DNA of 64,000 nucleotides from CBDIHP01 sp965279195 (GCA_965279195.1 CBDIHP010000039.1:1-64000), one strand, 5' to 3'; numbered from the stretch's first letter, positions 8,276 to 16,776 are shown. Translations and numbers: made by a program. The notes: generated from the letters alone by a model not told the origin.

Positions 8276-9034
8276 TCAAGGCTTGACCAGGGTCACCCTG
8301 GTCGCGTGGGTCAGGTCGGCGCAGTTGGCCTCGTCGGTGTCGATGTGCACCTCGAGCTTCCAATCGGGATGCGTACGCACCAGCAAGCCTTCAAGCGTCG
8401 TGGGGCACGGCCCCTCGATCTTGAGGTCCATGCGGTCCTTGGCCTTCACGCCGTAATAATCGGCGTCCTTCGGGCCCATGTGGACGTGCCGCTCGGCCCG
8501 GATGACGCCCTTGGTCAGGGCCAGGGTGCCCTTGGGCCCGATCAGCAGGCAGCCGGGGGTCCCCTCGATGTCGCCCGAGAGCTTGACGGGGACATCGATC
8601 CCTAGGCTGATCGCGTCGGTGAAGGCCAGCTCGATCTGGCTGAACGCCCGGCAGGGCCCGAGGATCCGCACGCCGGGAATCATCCGCTGGCGGGGGCCGA
8701 CGACGGCGACGGTCTCGTTGGAGGCGAAGTCGGTGGACTGGTAGAGGGTCTTCATCGGCGAGAGCTGGTAGCCCTGGCCGAACAGGACGTCGACATGCTC
8801 TTGGGTGAGGTGGCAATGTCGCGCCGAGATGTTCACGACCAGATTCGGCTTGTAGGCCGGTGCGGCGGGCGGCGGGGCGGCCTTGCCGTAGGCCATGCTC
8901 GCCAGCGCGGCGGCGACGGCGGCCGAGAGGTCGGCGGGTCCGGGAGGCGACGCGCCGGCCCCCAGTTGCTTCCGGAAGATGGACCGGACGAGCTGTTCGA
9001 CCTGGGACCGATCGGGCGTGACCAACGTGCTCAT
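8276..9034 (-). CDS. pduL: PduL-type phosphate propanoyltransferase (microcompartment phosphotransacylase)
   Basis: 252 residues from the ATG at 9034, whose first base overlaps the regulator's stop (ATGA). Two beta-barrel PduL domains are visible with the zinc-binding ARHCHL motif and the RHVHMGP motif, typical of PduL rather than the unrelated Pta. The reaction is acyl-CoA + Pi to acyl-phosphate + CoA, which regenerates CoA inside the shell. The N-terminus (DRSQVEQLVRSIFRKQL) is an amphipathic helix followed by an Ala/Pro-rich linker to about residue 65, matching the known PduL encapsulation peptide arrangement. A longer upstream reading frame exists but runs through the regulator gene and is not credible. 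Confidence 0.95.
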   Translation of the reverse strand: MSTLVTPDRSQVEQLVRSIFRKQLGAGASPPGPADLSAAVAAALASMAYGKAAPPPAAPAYKPNLVVNISARHCHLTQEHVDVLFGQGYQLSPMKTLYQSTDFASNETVAVVGPRQRMIPGVRILGPCRAFSQIELAFTDAISLGIDVPVKLSGDIEGTPGCLLIGPKGTLALTKGVIRAERHVHMGPKDADYYGVKAKDRMDLKIEGPCPTTLEGLLVRTHPDWKLEVHIDTDEANCADLTHATRVTLVKP

Positions 9035-9864
9035 CTCACTCCATCCTCGATCCGAATCGACCTGGGTCCGGAGTCCGGGCCCGCCTCGACACCATCGGCT
9101 TTCCGCGACGCGATCTTCAGCGGCACCCCCGCCTCGTCCAGCATCCGGCCGTGCTCGGGGGCGATCCGGTCGTCCACCACCAGGCAGCTGATCGCGTCGA
9201 GCCCGCAGAGCCACGACAGCGACAGGCGCCCGAATTTCGAGTGGTCGGCGACGATCATCACCTCCTGCCCGCACTTCATCATCTGCCGCTCGGTCTCGAC
9301 CAGGAGGAGGTTGGAGTTATAGACACCCTCCGCCACGATGCCGCCCGCCCCCAGGATCGACCTCCGCACCCGGATCCCCTGCATCATGGCGATGGCGTGG
9401 GGGCCGAGGGCGACACCGGTGCGGGGGTAGACGTATCCACCGAGCAGGATGAGTTCGGTCTCCTTGCCGGACGCCAGCAGCTGGGCGATCGGGAGGCTGT
9501 TGGTCACAACCTGGACCGGCCGGCCGTGCAGGGCCCGGGCAACCTCCATGGTGGTCGTCCCGCCGTCGAGCAGGACGGTGTCGCCGTCCTCGATCATCGA
9601 CGCCGCCAGCCGGCCGATCGCCCGCTTCTCCAGGGTGGCCGTGCCGGTCCGCTCGTCGAAGGCGGGCATGGCCCGGACTTCGGTGGGCGAGCAGACGGCC
9701 CCGCCGTGGGTCCGCTTGATCGATCCGGCCAGGTCGAGCGTCTCCAGGTCGCGCCGGACGGTCGACTCGGAGACCCCGAGCGCCTTCACCAGTTCGTCCA
9801 GGGTTGCGAAGCCCTGGCGGGCGATGAGGTCCAGGAGAATCTTCCGCCTCGTCTCAGCGAGCAT
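9031..9864 (-). CDS. DeoR-family transcriptional regulator of the microcompartment operon
   Basis: 277 residues. The N-terminal winged helix (RRKILLDLIARQGFATLDEL, VSESTVRRDLETL, KRTHGGAV) is the classic DeoR signature. The sugar-phosphate-sensing DeoRC domain follows, with DGDTVLLDGGTTT, VVTNSLPIAQLL and VADHSKFGR. Such regulators usually repress and are released by a phosphorylated sugar; fuculose- or rhamnulose-phosphate, or DHAP, are plausible effectors. It is the first gene of the operon. Its upstream region (9865-10077, shared with mutM) carries three copies of a 12-bp repeat that may be its operator, suggesting autoregulation. The last about 25 residues are not conserved in appearance. 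Confidence 0.93.
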   Translation of the reverse strand: MLAETRRKILLDLIARQGFATLDELVKALGVSESTVRRDLETLDLAGSIKRTHGGAVCSPTEVRAMPAFDERTGTATLEKRAIGRLAASMIEDGDTVLLDGGTTTMEVARALHGRPVQVVTNSLPIAQLLASGKETELILLGGYVYPRTGVALGPHAIAMMQGIRVRRSILGAGGIVAEGVYNSNLLLVETERQMMKCGQEVMIVADHSKFGRLSLSWLCGLDAISCLVVDDRIAPEHGRMLDEAGVPLKIASRKADGVEAGPDSGPRSIRIEDGVR

Positions 9865-9909
9865 CGGAGGGTACGACCGTCCTTGTCAGGGGATTTCCAC
9901 AGATTCTGG

Positions 9910-10004
9910 CAAGATCGGTCAGGGCCTGTCAAGTGGCTGACGGAATCTTGTCAAGATCAGTCAGTAGATGGCAGCATTGATGGCAATGTCGGTGACCGAT
10001 CTTG
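9910..10004. promoter_or_regulatory. Repeated operator-like motif CAAGATCGGTCA between the BMC operon and mutM
   Basis: Three copies are seen: CAAGATCGGTCA at 9910-9921, CAAGATCAGTCA at 9952-9963 (same orientation, one mismatch, 42 bp or four helical turns on), and an exact inverted copy TGACCGATCTTG at 9993-10004. A weaker inverted form (TGACGGAATCTTG) lies at 9938-9950. The spacing and clustering upstream of a DeoR-family gene fit cooperative regulator binding. The role is inference. Confidence 0.6.
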
Positions 10005-10046
10005 AAACCTCCGTCGCGACTGGCCACCTTGCTCCCACGGGGGCTA

Positions 10047-10066
10047 CGATGTTGGGAACAACATCG
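10047..10066 (+). promoter_or_regulatory. Hairpin with GGAA tetraloop just before the mutM ribosome site
   Basis: CGATGTTG and CAACATCG form a perfect 8-bp stem closed by GGAA, a GNRA-class loop. It ends at the GAGGGGG ribosome site of mutM. In the mRNA leader it could modulate translation or stability. No function is proven. Confidence 0.4.
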
Positions 10067-10077
10067 AGGGGGCGAAC

Positions 10078-10932
10078 ATGCCGGAATTGCCGGAAGTCGA
10101 GACGATGGTGAGGGGGCTCCGGCCCATCCTGACCGGGCGGGTCATCGAGATGGTCGAGGTCCACGATCCGTCCTTGCTCCAGGGGTGCGAGGCGGAGGAG
10201 TTCGTGCGCCGGGTGGGAAAATCGGGGGTGGAAGGCGTGGGCCGGCGCGGCAAGTGGGTCGTGATCGATCTGTCTGATGCCCGAGGTACGATCGTCATCC
10301 AGCCCCGGATGACTGGAGGTTTTTGGCTGATTCCGCCCGAACGGCCCGAGCACGTCCGCCTGACATTCCGCCTGGCCGGGGCGTCCGCGACGGTCTGGTT
10401 CTGCGACACGCGACGCCTGGGCAAGATCGCCTGGTATCCGACCCCCGCCGAGGCCGAGGCGGCCTTCAACAAGTCCCAGGGGCCCGACGCCCTCGAAATC
10501 GCCCTCGACGACTTCAGCCGGCGGATCAAGGCCACCTCGCGGCCGATCAAGCCGGCCCTCATGGACCAGAAGATCCTGGCCGGGATCGGCAACATCTACG
10601 CCGACGAGACCCTTTTCCGCTCCCGCATCCACCCCGAGCGACCGGCCTCGTCGCTGACCAGGCCCGAACTCGCGCGCCTCCACGCCGCGATCGGCAAGGT
10701 CCTGGCCGAGGCCATCGCCGCCGAGGGTTCCAGCTTCGACGCCGGCTACCGCACGGTCCTGGGCCTGGAAGGGGGCTTCCTCAACCAGAACGCCATGTAC
10801 GGCCGCGGCGGCCAGCCTTGCCCCGAGTGTTCCACCCCCATCGTGAAGACGAATATCGTTGGATTGATCGGACGCCCGACGCATTATTGCCCGAAGTGCC
10901 AGCCGAGGAAGGCGCGACTTCGGGACAGTTGA
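10078..10932 (+). CDS. mutM: Formamidopyrimidine-DNA glycosylase (Fpg/MutM)
   Basis: 284 residues, normal length. MPELPEVE carries the catalytic Pro2/Glu3 after Met removal. GRRGKWVVIDL supplies the beta-turn lysine, DQKILAGIGNIYADE is the helix-two-turn-helix, and the C-terminus has a four-Cys zinc finger (CPECSTP ... CPKC). It removes oxidised purines such as 8-oxoguanine and nicks the strand. The start has a strong GAGGGGG site. It is divergent from the microcompartment operon across a 213-bp region with shared repeats, so co-regulation with aldehyde or oxidative metabolism is possible but unproven. Confidence 0.97.
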   Translation: MPELPEVETMVRGLRPILTGRVIEMVEVHDPSLLQGCEAEEFVRRVGKSGVEGVGRRGKWVVIDLSDARGTIVIQPRMTGGFWLIPPERPEHVRLTFRLAGASATVWFCDTRRLGKIAWYPTPAEAEAAFNKSQGPDALEIALDDFSRRIKATSRPIKPALMDQKILAGIGNIYADETLFRSRIHPERPASSLTRPELARLHAAIGKVLAEAIAAEGSSFDAGYRTVLGLEGGFLNQNAMYGRGGQPCPECSTPIVKTNIVGLIGRPTHYCPKCQPRKARLRDS

Positions 10933-10958
10933 CGGGGGGCCGGCATCTGATGCCTGAC

Positions 10959-13095
10959 CTACAGGCCGATTGCCCCCGTCGTGTCCGCCTTCGAGAGATC
11001 GGTCCCGGAGAGGTCCGCGTTTCTCAGGATCGCGAGCTGAAGAATTGAGCCGCCGAGCTTCGCGCCGGTCATGATTGCCCCGGACATGTCCGCCCTGACG
11101 AATGAGGATAAGTTCATGTCCGCTCCATTGAGATTGGCATCGTTGAAATGCGCCCGCAAGTCTTGCTCAAGGTAATACGGGAACGGGGAGAATCCGCGTG
11201 CATCGAAGTTGGCATTTCTGAGCACGGCATGATCGAGCCGAGCCCCGGAGAACGACGCGGCCGCGAGGCGGGCAGAATCGAGGGTTGCCCCGCTAAGGTC
11301 GGCGTGGGAGAAGTCAGTCGCGATGTAGGAGACGCCGAACCGATCCCAAACGCTGATGGCCTCGCCCTGCACGGAAGCCAGCGTTGCCTGAGCGAGGTCC
11401 GCGCTGATGAACCGTGCGCCCGAGATGAACGCCCCCGTGAGGTCCGTGGACCGCAGTCGTGCGCCCGAGAGGTCCGTGGCGGTGTATTCCGGGGTATCGA
11501 CGAAGTCGGGTCGCAAGAGAGAATCGAGCCTGGCTCCTCTCAAATTCGCGCCGGTCAGGTCGGCGGCGATCAGCTTGGCCCCGCGCAGGAGTGTACCCCT
11601 CATATCAGCGTCTCGGAGGTCGGCCCCCACAGCGGGGAACAGCCCGTCGAAGTAATCGAAGCGGCTGAGGTCGGCGAGTTGTAGATTCGCCCCGACGAGG
11701 GTGGCGTCTCGGAAGATCACCGCCCTGAGTGACGCACCGCTCAAATTCGCACTGGCTAGGTCGGCGCCGGAGAAATCGGTTGAATAATAAACGGGCCCGA
11801 ATTTGAAATAATCTCGGATCGCATCGCCCCGCACCCCCGACAGATTGGTGTTCTTGAGCGTCGCGCGGGAGAAGATCGCGGCCGCGATGGCGGCACCCGT
11901 CAGGTCGGCGCCGGTCAGGTCGGCCCCTACGAGCGTCGTACGGATCGGTGGGTCAAGGTACGGGTCATTCGGGTAGGGGATGTATGTCGTCAGATTGGCC
12001 CCTCGGAGATCGGCCGAGGCCAGGTCGGCATGGTCGAGGTCGGCCCCGATCAATCTGGCCCCGGACAGGTCGGCACCTCGGAGGCGAACTCCTTCGAGGT
12101 TGGTCGTGACCATCGGGTACACCTGATCGATCACGCTGAGGTCGGCACCCGAAAGGTCTGCGTGCGTGAGATCGGCGCCTCGCAGGTCGGAGCCCCGGAG
12201 GTCGGCCCCGGTCAGCTTGGCGCCGACGAGCGAGGTTCCCTGGAGGACGGAACGACTCAGATTGGATCCGGACAGGTCGACGCCGTCGAGGTTGACCCCG
12301 GACAGGTTGACGCCCGCCAGGTTGAGGTTCGATAGGCCGATCCCGTCGGTCCGACCGATCGGCAGGCGTGCATGGATCAGCGAGGCGTGGTCGAGGGAGA
12401 CGCCGATCAGGCTGGTGTGTGAGAGATCGACCCCGTCGAGGCGGGCGTGGGAGAGGTCGGCCCCGACGACGACCGTGCTTGCGAGGGCACAACCGACCAG
12501 GCTCGCTGCCGAGAGGTCGGCGTTGATGAGGGTGGCGGAGCGGAGATCGGCTCCGTCGAGTTCGGAGCGCGACAGATTCGATCCCTGGACATTCGCCCCT
12601 CGGAGGTTCGCACCTTCGAGGTCGGCCCAGCGGAGGTCGGCGTGACTGAGGTCTCGACCGGCGAGGTTAAGGCCGGTGAGGTCTTGATTGGAGAGGTCGG
12701 CGTTGATGGTCCAGAGGCCTGCCTCCTTGCGACCCGCGACGACGGCCGTGCCCAGTGCGAGGATCCGCTCGTCGCCGGGGGTGGTGAGGAACCCATTGCA
12801 CACGATGTCGCGGCCGGCGAGCGAAAATCGGATCGTGATCCGATTCGCACGGATCTGGCCGGACAGCGGGATGGAGGGCCGGCCCGGGAGCGTGATCGAG
12901 CCGCCGAGGCGGCCGCCGCCGCGGACGGTTCCGAGCTCAATCAGTCCTCGGGATTCGATTCCGGAGACGGAGGATCCGCCGGGAAGCTTCACATCGAAAG
13001 ATGCCACGGTGATAGGCGTTCCGGGTCGGATCGTCCCGGTCCCGAGTCGGGCGGCGAGTCCTTCGCCGGAGGCGGGCATCTTGCCACCCGGAGGG
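10959..13095 (-). pseudogene. Pentapeptide-repeat protein, 3' part of a gene split by an IS3 element
   Basis: The open frame from Met 13079 encodes 706 residues; in frame it continues upstream to the insertion edge at 13095. After about 125 residues of non-repeat sequence the rest is an almost unbroken run of A(D/N)LXX pentapeptides (e.g. ADLSGADLSV, ANLRGANVQG), which fold as a right-handed square beta-helix. The natural N-terminus, with its secretion-type leader, lies on the far side of the IS at 14342-14782. Joining the two at a shared CCCT restores one frame (..GALTP|PGGKMPASG..). It is probably a cell-surface or periplasmic structural protein, inactivated here unless the 706-residue fragment is translated alone. 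Confidence 0.8.
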
Positions 13096-13161
13096 TATAG
13101 TGGACCCTGAAAACTGGACCACCGGTTAAGCTACTCCGGTGGCCCAGCAAAGGGGGGTGCG

Positions 13162-13452
13162 ATGGCAGGCAAGCGGAAGGTCCACACGGCGGCGTTCAAG
13201 GCCCAGGTCGCCCTCGCCGCACTCAAGGGGGACCGCACCATCAACGAGCTGGCCGGGCACTACGGCGTCCACCCGACGTTGATCCACGGCTGGAAGAAAC
13301 AACTCCTGACCGGGGCGGAGGGCCTCTTCGGGAGCCCGGCCCAGGCGGCCTCGGCTGACGCCGAGGCCCGCCAGGCCGAGCTGTTCGAGCAGATCGGCCG
13401 GCTGAAGATGGAGCTGGAGTGGCTCAAAAAAAAAGCTGCCGTCTTCATGTGA
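13162..13452 (+). CDS. IS3-family transposase OrfA (helix-turn-helix, leucine zipper)
   Basis: 96 residues. It begins KRKVHTAAFKAQVALAALKG with a HTH_Tnp_1 fold (INELAGHYGVHPTLIHGWKKQL), followed by a heptad-like coiled segment (LFEQIGRLKMELEWLKKK) used for oligomerisation. OrfA binds the IS ends. The frame runs through nine A residues at 13426-13434 and stops at 13450. OrfB lies in the frame reached by a +1 or -2 shift, not the usual -1, so either a variant slippage or a one-base run-length error is implied. Confidence 0.93.
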   Translation: MAGKRKVHTAAFKAQVALAALKGDRTINELAGHYGVHPTLIHGWKKQLLTGAEGLFGSPAQAASADAEARQAELFEQIGRLKMELEWLKKKAAVFM

Positions 13453-13495
13453 GCACAAGCGGCCGCTGATCGAGCCCGGCCACCCGGCCCTGAGC

Positions 13496-14287
13496 GTGCG
13501 GCGGCAGTGCGAGCTGCTGGGGCTGAGCCGGTCGAGCCTCTACTACGAGCCCGCCGGTCAGGCGGCCGAGGACCTGAGGCTGATGCGGCTCATCGACGAG
13601 CAGTACACCGCCCGGCCGTTCTACGGCAGCCGGCGGATGACGGCCTGGCTGAAGGAACGAGGGGAGGAGGTGAACCGCAAGCGGGTGCAGCGACTGATGC
13701 GAGCGATGGGCCTGGAGGCGATCTACCCCAAGCCACGGCTGAGCCTGGCCGGGAAGGGCCATCGGATCTACCCGTACCTGCTCCGGGGCGTGACGGTAGG
13801 GAGGAGGGACCAGGTCTGGAGCACCGACATCACCTATGTGCCGATGGCCTCGGGGTTCATGTACCTGGCGGCGGTGATCGACTGGTTCAGCCGGTACGTG
13901 ATCGCCTGGCGGCTGTCGAACACGCTCGACGGTTCGTTCTGCCTGGAGATGCTCGAAGACGCCTTGAGGGGAGGGAAGCCGGAGATCTTCAACACCGACC
14001 AGGGGGTGCAGTTCACGGCGGTTGCGTTCACCGGGCGGCTGGAGTCGGCGGGGGTGGCGGTGAGCATGGACGGCCGTGGGCGGGCGCTGGATAACGTCTT
14101 CGTGGAACGCCTTTGGCGATCCGTCAAATACGAAGACATTTACATTCAAGGCTACGACACGGTGCCGGGGCTGCAGCGGGGCCTCGCAAGGTACTTCGCC
14201 TTCTACAACGACGAGCGGCCCCACCAGTCGCTCGAGTATCGGACCCCGGCGGCCGTCTATCGGGGCACGGGGGCCGAAAAGGGCTAA
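13496..14287 (+). CDS. IS3-family transposase OrfB (DDE integrase core)
   Basis: 263 residues from GTG 13496. The frame is open further upstream to the A run at 13426-13434 (reading KLPSSCEHKRPLIEPGHPAL), so the active product is probably an OrfA-OrfB fusion. It shows the HTH_21 region (SRSSLYY ... YGSRRMTAWL) then rve: first Asp in WSTDITYVP, second in FNTDQGVQFT, Glu in FVERLWRSVKYE. All three catalytic acids are present, so the enzyme looks intact. The closing motif NDERPHQSLEYRTPAAVY is typical of IS3 family members. Confidence 0.93.
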   Translation: MRRQCELLGLSRSSLYYEPAGQAAEDLRLMRLIDEQYTARPFYGSRRMTAWLKERGEEVNRKRVQRLMRAMGLEAIYPKPRLSLAGKGHRIYPYLLRGVTVGRRDQVWSTDITYVPMASGFMYLAAVIDWFSRYVIAWRLSNTLDGSFCLEMLEDALRGGKPEIFNTDQGVQFTAVAFTGRLESAGVAVSMDGRGRALDNVFVERLWRSVKYEDIYIQGYDTVPGLQRGLARYFAFYNDERPHQSLEYRTPAAVYRGTGAEKG

Positions 14288-14341
14288 CGAGAGAGTAGCG
14301 AAGAATCGTCGATTTTTGGTCTAGCCAATGGGGTCCACTTC

Positions 14342-14782
14342 AGGGGTGAGTGCCCCTGGCGACCCCCAGGGGCGGACGCTCAGGAAGCCGATCAGTCGCC
14401 CTGCGCTGTCCCGGAGGACGCACTCGGCCCGAAGTTCGGTCGGGGATCCGGCTTGAGATCGGACGAGGGCTGGTCCTGTCGCACGTATCAGATTGCCGTC
14501 CTGGAACGTGATCGAGCAGTCGAGGAAACCGCCGCCGAGGCGTCCCCGGAGTGAGCTGAACTGGCGGAACGAGTCGAAGTTCGCGGCGATCGCCCCGGAC
14601 GACGGGACGAACCGCGAATGGGCGTATTCTTCGGCCCTAACGGGGGGCTGCCCGGGGAGGGAGTAGGTGCCTTCGAAGATCAAAGGGGAATCGACGGCGA
14701 CCGCGACTCGGCTGAGGACCAGGCGGGACTCGCAGGATTCCAGGCTGGGTCGGAATGCGACGGATCGGCGGCGGTGGGCCAT
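14342..14782 (-). pseudogene. 5' part of the IS-split pentapeptide-repeat gene (secreted planctomycete protein)
   Basis: The frame starts at ATG 14782 and enters the IS after about 147 codons, then stops inside it at 14321. The N-terminus MAHRRRSVAFRPSLESCES followed by RLVLS is the Arg-rich plus ESRxxLS leader found on many large secreted planctomycete proteins; the beta-helix protein at 59028 begins the same way. The remainder (ending FLSVRPWGSPGALTP) has a beta-rich look with no named domain. With the 10959-13095 part it would make a protein of about 860 residues. Confidence 0.75.
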
Positions 14783-15009
14783 GGCTCTCGTCCTCGGCTA
14801 ATATCGGGCCGATCGTCGCCCGTTTCGAGTCGCGTGCCCATCGCGGGCGGGTCCGGCGGAAACGAGAACGGCCCTCGCCGCACGCACGTCGTGTGGCAGG
14901 GCCGTCGGGACCGTTGTCGAGCCGATCATCAGCAGGACTTACCCATAAGTATGTGGCACAGTTCGGCGGGAGTCAACCGGTCGGGGGAGATTTGCCGCCC
15001 TTGGTCGGA

Positions 15010-16143
15010 TCAGTGGATGTCCACCAGGGCCGGGCCGAGGGTGTCTTCGAGGATCTCGAAGCCGAGGCCGGGGGCGGCGGTGGTCGTCATCCGGCCGTTC
15101 TGACGTTGGGGGGCGTTTCGGGCGTTCTGGACGGTGTTGTAGCTGTTGAAGTCGGTGCTGGTGAAGCGGAGTTCGGCGGGGGTGGAGTGGGCCAGGTGGG
15201 CGATGGCGGCGGTGGCGAGGTCGCCGCCCCAGCTGTCCTCCAGGGTCATGGCGATGCCCAGGCTGACACAGAAGTCGCGGGCCTGTTTGGTCTTCGTCAG
15301 GCCGCCGAGCTTGGAGATCTTGAGGTTCGCGACGTCCATGGCGCCGTCGGCCCGTGCCCGGAGCAGGATGTCGAGGCCGTCGATGTTCTCGTCGAGGACG
15401 AAGGGATGGTCGGTTCGGCGGCGGATGGTGAGGCACTCCTCGTAGGAGGCGCAAGGCTGTTCGATGTAGACGTCGACATCCTTCACCCCTCGGACGACCC
15501 GGGCCGCCTCGTGGGGGAGCCAGCCGGTGTTGGCGTCGGCGACGAGGATGTCGGTCGGGCCGAGGACGGATCGGACGGCCTTGATGCGGGCGATGTCGAC
15601 GACGGGGTCGGAGCCGACCTTGAGCTGGAACCGGGTGTAACCCTCGCGGCGGTAGCCGGCGACATTCTCGGCCATGGTGTCGGGGTCGGCCTGGGAGATG
15701 GCCCGATAGAGGATGATGTCGTCGCCGAACCGGCCGCCGAGCAGGGTGGCGACGGGCAGGCCGGTGGCGTGGCCGAGGAGGTCCCAGCAGGCGATGTCGA
15801 TGCCCGACTTGGCGTAGGGGTGCCCCTTGAGGGCGGCGTCCATGACCCGGTTCAGGCGGCCGAGCTGGCGTGGGTCCTCGCCGATGAGATGGGGGGCCAG
15901 CTCCTTGATGCCGGCGCGGACCCCTCCGGCGTAGGCCGGCAGGTAGGCCGGCCCCAGCGGGCAGACCTCACCGAACCCGACCAGGCCGTTGTCGGCCTCG
16001 ACCCGGACGATCGTGCTGTCGAAGACGTCCACCGACTTGCCGCCGGACCAGGCGTAGCGGCCCTCCTTCAACGGCAGTTCGACCTTATGGGCGGCGATCC
16101 GGGCGATCCGCATGGGTGGGCTCTCGATCATCGGATGGTTCAC
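15010..16143 (-). CDS. Enolase-superfamily dehydratase/epimerase (mandelate racemase/muconate lactonizing type)
   Basis: 377 residues. The N-terminal capping domain includes VRVEADNGLVGFGEVCPLGP. The barrel has a lysine in RFQLKVGSD, metal ligands in VADANTGW, IEQPC and LDENIDG, and a second lysine in LKISKLGG. This pattern of opposed lysines resembles the MLE/cis-3-hydroxyproline dehydratase or betaine-epimerase branches, which abstract an alpha proton of a carboxylate. The substrate cannot be read from sequence alone. It is separated from the membrane-protein gene upstream by 4 nt, so they may be co-transcribed. Confidence 0.88.
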   Translation of the reverse strand: MNHPMIESPPMRIARIAAHKVELPLKEGRYAWSGGKSVDVFDSTIVRVEADNGLVGFGEVCPLGPAYLPAYAGGVRAGIKELAPHLIGEDPRQLGRLNRVMDAALKGHPYAKSGIDIACWDLLGHATGLPVATLLGGRFGDDIILYRAISQADPDTMAENVAGYRREGYTRFQLKVGSDPVVDIARIKAVRSVLGPTDILVADANTGWLPHEAARVVRGVKDVDVYIEQPCASYEECLTIRRRTDHPFVLDENIDGLDILLRARADGAMDVANLKISKLGGLTKTKQARDFCVSLGIAMTLEDSWGGDLATAAIAHLAHSTPAELRFTSTDFNSYNTVQNARNAPQRQNGRMTTTAAPGLGFEILEDTLGPALVDIH

Positions 16144-16147
16144 GGAT

Positions 16148-16753
16148 TCACATCAAGGCGCGGGCGATCAGGACGAGATTCAGCCAGGCCAGGGGGGTGG
16201 TCCAGAGCAGGGCGACGGCGGTCGGGTGGGTCCAGCCGCGGGGCGGCGGGGAATCGCCCTTCCGCCGGGGGGCGACGAGGATCCAGGCCAGGCCGATCAC
16301 CGGGACCAGGGCCATCAGGAGCCAGGGGGTCTCGCCCGAGCGGAGCGGCACGACCAGCACGGCGACCCCGATCCAGTAGCCCCCGATGACCGACCAGGCC
16401 AGCTCGGCGCGAGAGTATGACCGCCGGGGCTCGGACGCTTCGGCCGGGGGCGGTGTGCCGGCGGGGACGTCGCCGATGAGTCGGCCGGGCCGGGTCCTGC
16501 GCTCCGGATCCTCCGAGAACCGCTCGCGCTCCAGGAGGAGGACGAGGGGGCCGCTCATGGCCAGGCCGAGCCAGAGGAACTCGAAGGCGATGGAGCTGTA
16601 GGCGAGCACCGAGGCCGGGGCCGACCGGGGGTGGAAGGCCTGAAGCAGCCAGGCGGCGAGGCCGTAGCCGGCGGTGAGGCCGAGGAGGTCGGAGAGGCGG
16701 AGCCCCCTGCGGCGCGCGGCTCGGAGATCGTCGGGGCGGGCCGGGGGCGTCAC
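16148..16753 (-). CDS. Predicted multi-pass membrane protein, unknown function
   Basis: 201 residues from a GTG start. Hydrophobic stretches near residues 20-40 (LLGLTAGYGLAAWLLQAF), 50-75 (LAYSSIAFEFLWLGLAMSGPLVLLL), 115-135, 142-160 and 180-200 suggest about five membrane segments. The loop between the second and third is charged and Pro-rich. I recognise no family. It resembles its upstream neighbour (16777-17301) in layout and GP-containing second helix, and the two may be related duplicates. Confidence 0.65.
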   Translation of the reverse strand: MTPPARPDDLRAARRRGLRLSDLLGLTAGYGLAAWLLQAFHPRSAPASVLAYSSIAFEFLWLGLAMSGPLVLLLERERFSEDPERRTRPGRLIGDVPAGTPPPAEASEPRRSYSRAELAWSVIGGYWIGVAVLVVPLRSGETPWLLMALVPVIGLAWILVAPRRKGDSPPPRGWTHPTAVALLWTTPLAWLNLVLIARALM

Positions 16754-16776
16754 GGTGGTCGGGCTCCTCCGGCCGT

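Larger units (their letters stand above)
13096..14341 (+). mobile_element. IS3-family insertion sequence, about 1.25 kb
   Basis: Ends are imperfect inverted repeats: AGTGGACCC at 13099-13107 opposite its complement ending at 14339, with further matches such as the GACCA ending about 20 bp in. AGGG flanks both sides (13092-13095 and 14342-14345) and is the likely 4-bp target duplication, since removing one copy restores the host reading frame. It carries orfA and orfB for a DDE transposase. Confidence 0.85.

Noticed and set aside
9035..9274. 80-codon N-terminal extension of pduL
   Set aside because: It overlaps the coding part of the DeoR-type gene in another frame and is low-complexity; the ATG at 9034 gives a normal encapsulation-peptide start.
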